From: Singulisphaera sp. GP187
Lineage (GTDB): Bacteria; Planctomycetota; Phycisphaerae; Phycisphaerales; SM1A02
Assembly (NCBI GenBank): GCA_945871915.1
Contig: CAMBXO010000001.1
Location: 248,001-312,000 of the forward strand
DNA: 64,000 nt
Direction of reading: 5' to 3'
Part shown: one piece after another, positions 60,315 through 64,000 of the stretch
How positions within the stretch are numbered: position 1 is the first letter of the stretch
Layout: each line of letters starts with the position of its first letter
Position numbers and translations under genes: made by a program
Notes under the pieces: generated by a model
Told to the model about the DNA's origin: nothing
The model's input: only the letters and a program-made list of their open reading frames with translations
Databases searched by the model: none

Positions 60315-61561
60315 CGATTGAGCCCTTTCACCGGCGACCACGACACCCGATCAATGCGAGTGCCCGTCATGGAAAGAACCCGAACGAGATGGTTGCCAAA
60401 CCGCACCTCATCACCCACCACGGCCACGCGACCAAGCCGCTCCATGATGGCACCAGCAACCGTATCGGCCGCCGACTCTGGGTCGCGTTCGCCAAGTCGC
60501 TCCATCGCCTCGTTCACATCGGCATCCCCCGGTCCAACCCATTCTCCTGTGGATTCCTTCACCCATGCATCCGCTGGTGCATCGGCATCACGCCCGCCAA
60601 TCTCTCCGAGGGCATCTCGCAAAGTCACCACGCCTGCCGTTCCACCAAACTCATCCACCGCAACGGCAAAGCGTTGGCCACTTGTCTCAAAGTACGCCAG
60701 CAACTGAGCAATGGACGCTAACTCCGGAATGAATCCCGCCGGGCTCATATGAGACTGCAAGTCTGTGTTGGTGCCACGTGGGTCAAGCAAAAAACTGCGG
60801 ACATCCAAGAACCCAATCACACCATCCAGATTTGGATCCGCCACCACCAGTCGGCGAAGGCGAGTACGCCTCGCTTCAATTTCAATTTCTTGGCGCGTTG
60901 TGTCACGCGAGACCCACGCAAGAAACACTCGTGGCGTCATCACTTCCTGAACACGGCGATCTCCTAAACGTGTAACGCGCCGAATCGCGTCACTCTCTTC
61001 CTTTGCCAATACACCCAATTGCTGGCTCTGTGAAAGAAGTTCTGCCAACTCGTGCCCCTGAACCTCGTTGGAGGCGGCTGGCCCGACAAGGCGAACCAGC
61101 GGCGCAAGGATGGCGCCCTCCAAAATCCAGCGAAAAGGATGGGTCAATCGATGCAGCAGCAGCATCGGCGGAGCAATCCAACGAACAAGCCTGCGCCGCC
61201 CAATATTGCCGGCGAGTTTGGGAAGCGTTTCACCAAGCAACACCAACAGCAGCAGATTCACAACCGCAACCACGATCTCCCAAACAACCCCTTGATTCAA
61301 TTGCAACGCCAGTCCACTGGAGACCACAAAGTAGAGTGTGTTGACGGTCAAATTGCAGAGCAACACGCTGACAAGCAACGCTCGCGGTTCAGCCACAAGG
61401 TGATTGACACACGTGTTCACGGCGGGCCGATGCTTTGCCAGCCAGTCTCGATCCGCACCAGTCAAACCAAAAAGAGTTGTCTCGGCACAACTGCAGAATG
61501 CACTGGCTGCGATCAGCGGCACCAGCAACAACCACAGCGCCCACAGGAGCGTTTCACTCAC
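60311..61561 (-). CDS. CNNM/CorC-HlyC-type transporter-associated protein
   Basis: 416 residues: DUF21 membrane domain (LLLVPLIAASAFCSCAETTLFGLTG, LLLLVLLGETLPKLAG), CBS domains (RVFLAWVSRDTTRQEIE, VIGFLDVRSFLL) and a C-terminal CorC_HlyC transporter-associated domain (AVAVDEFGGTAGVVTLRDALGEIGG). It is the fuller relative of the next gene; two such genes in tandem suggest a heteromeric complex. GTG 61561 overlaps the upstream J-domain gene's TGA (GTGA), so translation is coupled. Confidence 0.85.
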   Translation of the reverse strand: MSETLLWALWLLLVPLIAASAFCSCAETTLFGLTGADRDWLAKHRPAVNTCVNHLVAEPRALLVSVLLCNLTVNTLYFVVSSGLALQLNQGVVWEIVVAVVNLLLLVLLGETLPKLAGNIGRRRLVRWIAPPMLLLHRLTHPFRWILEGAILAPLVRLVGPAASNEVQGHELAELLSQSQQLGVLAKEESDAIRRVTRLGDRRVQEVMTPRVFLAWVSRDTTRQEIEIEARRTRLRRLVVADPNLDGVIGFLDVRSFLLDPRGTNTDLQSHMSPAGFIPELASIAQLLAYFETSGQRFAVAVDEFGGTAGVVTLRDALGEIGGRDADAPADAWVKESTGEWVGPGDADVNEAMERLGERDPESAADTVAGAIMERLGRVAVVGDEVRFGNHLVRVLSMTGTRIDRVSWSPVKGLNR

Positions 61562-62046
61562 GCTTTGGCATCCTCGTTCGCTCGCCGCAGAGCGCGAAGT
61601 CGACCCAATGCTTCCGCACTGGCCATCCATGCCGACGAATCGCCTTGGAGCAGCGCCGTAAATGAATAGTCGGCATCGTGCTGTGCCGACTGACTCAGTT
61701 GGAGGAGTCGCTGCACAATCTCAGGATCCGTGCGACCACCGTGCTGGTCGATCGCCTCCCGAATCTCCATCATTTCAGCCAGGAACCCTTGCTCGGGACG
61801 AGGGTCGGTCGCGTGTGAATCGGGCCTAAATAGGTTCAAGAGTTCTTGACCCCTTGCCAGTGGATCCAACAAGATCGCTGCGGCCTCATTCACAGCACCC
61901 ATGCGTTCAATCGCTTGGGTTCGCTGAGCCGGATCAAGGCAGCGATCCGGATGCCACCTCGTTGAGAGCTGGCGTTGTGTGTTGCGAATGGTCGAATCGG
62001 ACAAACGCCACGCGCGATCGAGACCAAGCACTTCAAAGGCATCCAC
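61558..62046 (-). CDS. HscB-like J-domain co-chaperone
   Basis: 162 residues. An N-terminal J domain has the HPD tripeptide in STRWHPDR (about residues 29-36) and LLDPLARGQELLNLF, and an HscB-like C-terminal helical part (FLAEMMEIREAIDQHGG). HscB recruits HscA for Fe-S cluster assembly; no hscA, iscU or fdx genes are adjacent, so the role may differ. It follows the FHA-GspE gene by 3 nt. Confidence 0.75.
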   Translation of the reverse strand: MDAFEVLGLDRAWRLSDSTIRNTQRQLSTRWHPDRCLDPAQRTQAIERMGAVNEAAAILLDPLARGQELLNLFRPDSHATDPRPEQGFLAEMMEIREAIDQHGGRTDPEIVQRLLQLSQSAQHDADYSFTALLQGDSSAWMASAEALGRLRALRRANEDAKA

Positions 62047-62049
62047 GAA

Positions 62050-63855
62050 TCAATCTCCCCCTGCGACGCGATCCACCTCTTCCAAACTGGTAAATCCCTG
62101 CGCCGCCAGTTGAAACCCAAACTGTTGAAGCGTGATGAAGTGCCCTTGTGCCAACACCGCACGCAAATCCGAAATGGTGGGTCGCTTCAAAACCACATCA
62201 CGCAATGCTTCGCTGAATTCCAATAACTCAAGCAACGCCCTGCGACCGAAATAACCCGTTTGCAGACAGGCAGAACAACCCGCTGGACAGTGCAGCACGC
62301 TTACCCCCTCGCCCATTCGCCCCATTCGCATGATTTGCGCCGAAGTGGTGCGGGTGGCACGGCGGCATCGCTCACACAACGAGCGACAAAGACGCTGGGC
62401 CACAATCAGGTTCAGTGCATTCGCAACAAGATATGACTCCACGCCAAGATCCAAAAGGCGGAAGATGGCGCCGATGGTGTCTTTGGAGTGCACGGTGCTG
62501 TACACCAAGTGCCCAGTCATGGCGGCTTGCATGGCCACCTGCGCCGTCTCAATGTCTCGGATTTCACCAACAAAAATGACATCGGGGTCCTGACGCAACA
62601 CGCTTCGCAGAATGTTGGCAAACGTGTTTCCCTGCTTGTGATCAATCGGAATCTGCGTGCATCCATCAAGGTGATATTCAACCGGATCTTCAATCGTGAT
62701 CGCATTGCGTGTGTTGATATCGATTTCTCTCAAGCAGGCATACAACGTGGTGGTCTTTCCGCTTCCGGTGGGACCGCATGCAAGCACCATGCCACTGTCA
62801 CGCGCGGCCACCGTACGCAATTTGTCGTACATCCATGGCAGCACGCCAAGTTCGTGCAGCCGCGTCGGTGCATTGGCTGTGTCCAGCACTCGCAACACAA
62901 GCTTTTGCCCGTGCATGGCTGGCGTCAGACTGACTCGAAAGTCAACGCGCTTTCCTTTGATCAGTGCACTGAAGTGTCCATCCTGCACCTGTGACTTTTG
63001 ACTGGTATCGATCTGACACAGAATCTTGATCATTCCCAACAGCCGACGGTAGAGGTCCAATGGAATCTCCGCAGCCAGCACCATGAGGCCGTCCACACGC
63101 AGGCGAATCGCACCCCGTTCCACGCGCGGTTCCACATGCACATCACTCGCACGAGTCCTCAGCGCGGTCAAGAGCACCAATCGGAAAATGCGAACGCTTT
63201 CGCGGGCGTCCTCCATGCTCTGCCCACCCATGGAGGCCGCTTGATGAATGACTTGCCCTCGCATGTCGACCAGTGAGATGTCTTTGGCTTCAAAAGGATG
63301 GTTTGGGCTTTCAATACAAATGCGTTCAAGACGCCCTTCGGCATCGTCGACAGAACCCCCGGCGACCACCTCGTTCAGGTCGACATCAATCGTGCACCCG
63401 GACGGCGCTCGCGGCGGAGTGACCTCCGCTGCACCACCGGGCAACGCCACTTTGGGTGGCTTCTTTTTCGTACGGGTTGGGTTTGCCTTTTCAAGTGGGA
63501 TGGAGGCAAGGGGGTCATCTTGCCGCACGGTCGGCGGCTGAACTGGCCCAGGCCTTGTAACCGCTTGTTCAGGATCAATAAACCGAATCTCAAACCGTCC
63601 AATGGTGACCGTATCACCATGATTCAATTTGTATTCAGGGACCCAAGCGCCATTCACTCGTGTTCCATTCTTGCTGCCGAGGTCCCGAACCCGCCATCCC
63701 ACCTGCGGAATCAATTCAAAGATGCAGTGGCGACGAGAGACCCCCTCCTGATCCGCAACGATGTCACACTCCGGAAGGCGTCCGACCACAATCGGAGCCG
63801 TCGTGAGGTCGATCCGCAAATCTTTCTTACCGCCACGGGCCTCAAGCACTGGCAT
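62050..63855 (-). CDS. FHA domain-GspE/PilB-type secretion ATPase fusion
   Basis: 601 residues. The N-terminal FHA domain (GRLPECDIVADQEGVSRRHC, about residues 25-44, then LGSKNGTRVNG) binds phosphothreonine peptides. After a Pro/Lys-rich linker (about 95-150) comes a GspE/PilB ATPase: Walker A GPTGSGKTTT, the Asp box VGEIRD with DPDVIFV, the His box VYSTVHSKD, and the four-cysteine zinc motif CERCRR...CPAGCSAC before YFGRRALLELLE. It powers type IV pilus or type II secretion assembly. TAGCAT lies 6 nt before the ATG. Confidence 0.92.
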   Translation of the reverse strand: MPVLEARGGKKDLRIDLTTAPIVVGRLPECDIVADQEGVSRRHCIFELIPQVGWRVRDLGSKNGTRVNGAWVPEYKLNHGDTVTIGRFEIRFIDPEQAVTRPGPVQPPTVRQDDPLASIPLEKANPTRTKKKPPKVALPGGAAEVTPPRAPSGCTIDVDLNEVVAGGSVDDAEGRLERICIESPNHPFEAKDISLVDMRGQVIHQAASMGGQSMEDARESVRIFRLVLLTALRTRASDVHVEPRVERGAIRLRVDGLMVLAAEIPLDLYRRLLGMIKILCQIDTSQKSQVQDGHFSALIKGKRVDFRVSLTPAMHGQKLVLRVLDTANAPTRLHELGVLPWMYDKLRTVAARDSGMVLACGPTGSGKTTTLYACLREIDINTRNAITIEDPVEYHLDGCTQIPIDHKQGNTFANILRSVLRQDPDVIFVGEIRDIETAQVAMQAAMTGHLVYSTVHSKDTIGAIFRLLDLGVESYLVANALNLIVAQRLCRSLCERCRRATRTTSAQIMRMGRMGEGVSVLHCPAGCSACLQTGYFGRRALLELLEFSEALRDVVLKRPTISDLRAVLAQGHFITLQQFGFQLAAQGFTSLEEVDRVAGGD

Positions 63856-63867
63856 GTTTCCATGCTA
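63856..63867 (-). promoter_or_regulatory. Putative -10 box of a leaderless FHA-GspE operon promoter
   Basis: TAGCAT (minus strand, 63862-63867) ends 6 nt before the ATG at 63855. It probably drives the four-gene run down to 59340. Confidence 0.45.
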
Positions 63868-63894
63868 TCGGGTTGCTTCCACGGCGCACGCAAT

Positions 63895-63934
63895 GCAAAA
63901 ATGAAATGGGCCTCGCCTTTCGGCGAAGCCCATT
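63895..63934 (-). terminator. Intrinsic terminator after the glycine-rich protein gene
   Basis: On the minus strand AATGGGCTTCGCC pairs with GGCGAGGCCCATT around a GAAA tetraloop (63905-63934), followed by TCATTTTTGC. Confidence 0.8.
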
Positions 63935-63960
63935 GAGTTCTTTCAATTCAGGCGTGAAAC

Positions 63961-64000
63961 TCAGTCGCCGTAACCGCCACCGCCGCCGCCGCCACGACCG
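63961..64000 (-). CDS. 3' end of a glycine-rich protein, probably RRM RNA-binding (partial)
   Basis: Only the last 12 codons and the stop are visible. They encode Gly-Arg followed by seven Gly, then Tyr-Gly-Asp. Such tails are typical of small bacterial RRM RNA-binding proteins. A strong terminator follows. The main domain lies beyond the right edge, so the family assignment is inferential. Confidence 0.45.
   Translation of the reverse strand, partial: GRGGGGGGGYGD

Overview
The window looks like a chromosomal segment of a Gram-negative bacterium, most plausibly a member of the Planctomycetota (class Phycisphaerae or close to it). This is an inference from gene content: futalosine-pathway menaquinone genes (mqnC, mqnD), many small predicted lipoproteins, a FHA-GspE fusion, a CDGSH iron-sulfur protein, and a glycine-rich RNA-binding protein running off the right edge. 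No rRNA, plasmid or prophage genes are visible. The gene mix is mostly housekeeping, with a CRISPR locus at the left edge.

Layout. 1-1344: the 3' end of a type II CRISPR-Cas locus, with cas1 truncated by the window edge, cas2, and a minimal array of three identical 36-bp repeats and two 30-bp spacers. 1330-16293: trpE-ruvC, a YdjY-like lipoprotein, a PTPS/QueD-family enzyme, CDGSH and ACT proteins, mqnD, a DUF885 peptidase, a dicarboxylate symporter, a metallo-beta-lactamase-fold hydrolase, a HEAT-repeat lipoprotein, MATE, mqnC, a zinc-ribbon membrane protein and ilvE. 16333-25344: ispH, rlmN, a giant 2-oxoacid oxidoreductase-like protein, HAD phosphatase, membrane TPR protein, RluA-type pseudouridine synthase and aat. 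25368-31514: a translation block comprising a possible structured RNA, tRNA-Gln, a glmU-like uridylyltransferase, prs, rplY, pth, rpsF, ssb, rplI and a stand-alone NrdJ C-terminal domain. 31546-45140: mfd, a ComEA-like protein, a GH10-like pseudo-glycosidase, purC, folD, a TlpA-like protein, a three-gene oxidoreductase/ROK/ureohydrolase operon, folE and glyS. 45253-58513: a flippase, an arginine succinyltransferase cluster (astC-like, astA, astD) with a phosphoesterase, guaA, an RsbW/STAS/MlaE group, dprA and mdh. 58657-64000: tRNA-Ile, a secreted protein, an operon of two CNNM/CorC-like proteins, a J-domain protein and FHA-GspE, then the end of an RNA-binding protein.

How genes work together. 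Menaquinone synthesis (mqnC, mqnD), one-carbon and purine metabolism (purC, folD, folE, guaA, prs), translation and rescue functions, and DNA uptake or repair (ruvC, mfd, comEA-like, dprA, ssb) are represented. Many genes are coupled by 1- to 4-nt start/stop overlaps.

Most striking observations. (1) CRISPR spacer 1, read in frame, encodes the S-adenosylmethionine-binding motif of beta-class DNA methyltransferases. (2) The trpE stop codon and last four codons lie inside the last CRISPR repeat. (3) At about 15 genes a -10-like TANNNT hexamer lies 6-8 nt before the start codon, so the predicted mRNA would be leaderless, while ribosomal-protein and operon-internal genes keep Shine-Dalgarno sites. 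(4) Two candidate structured RNAs are seen: a minus-strand terminator-ended element near 4046-4240 and a hairpin-rich stretch before tRNA-Gln.
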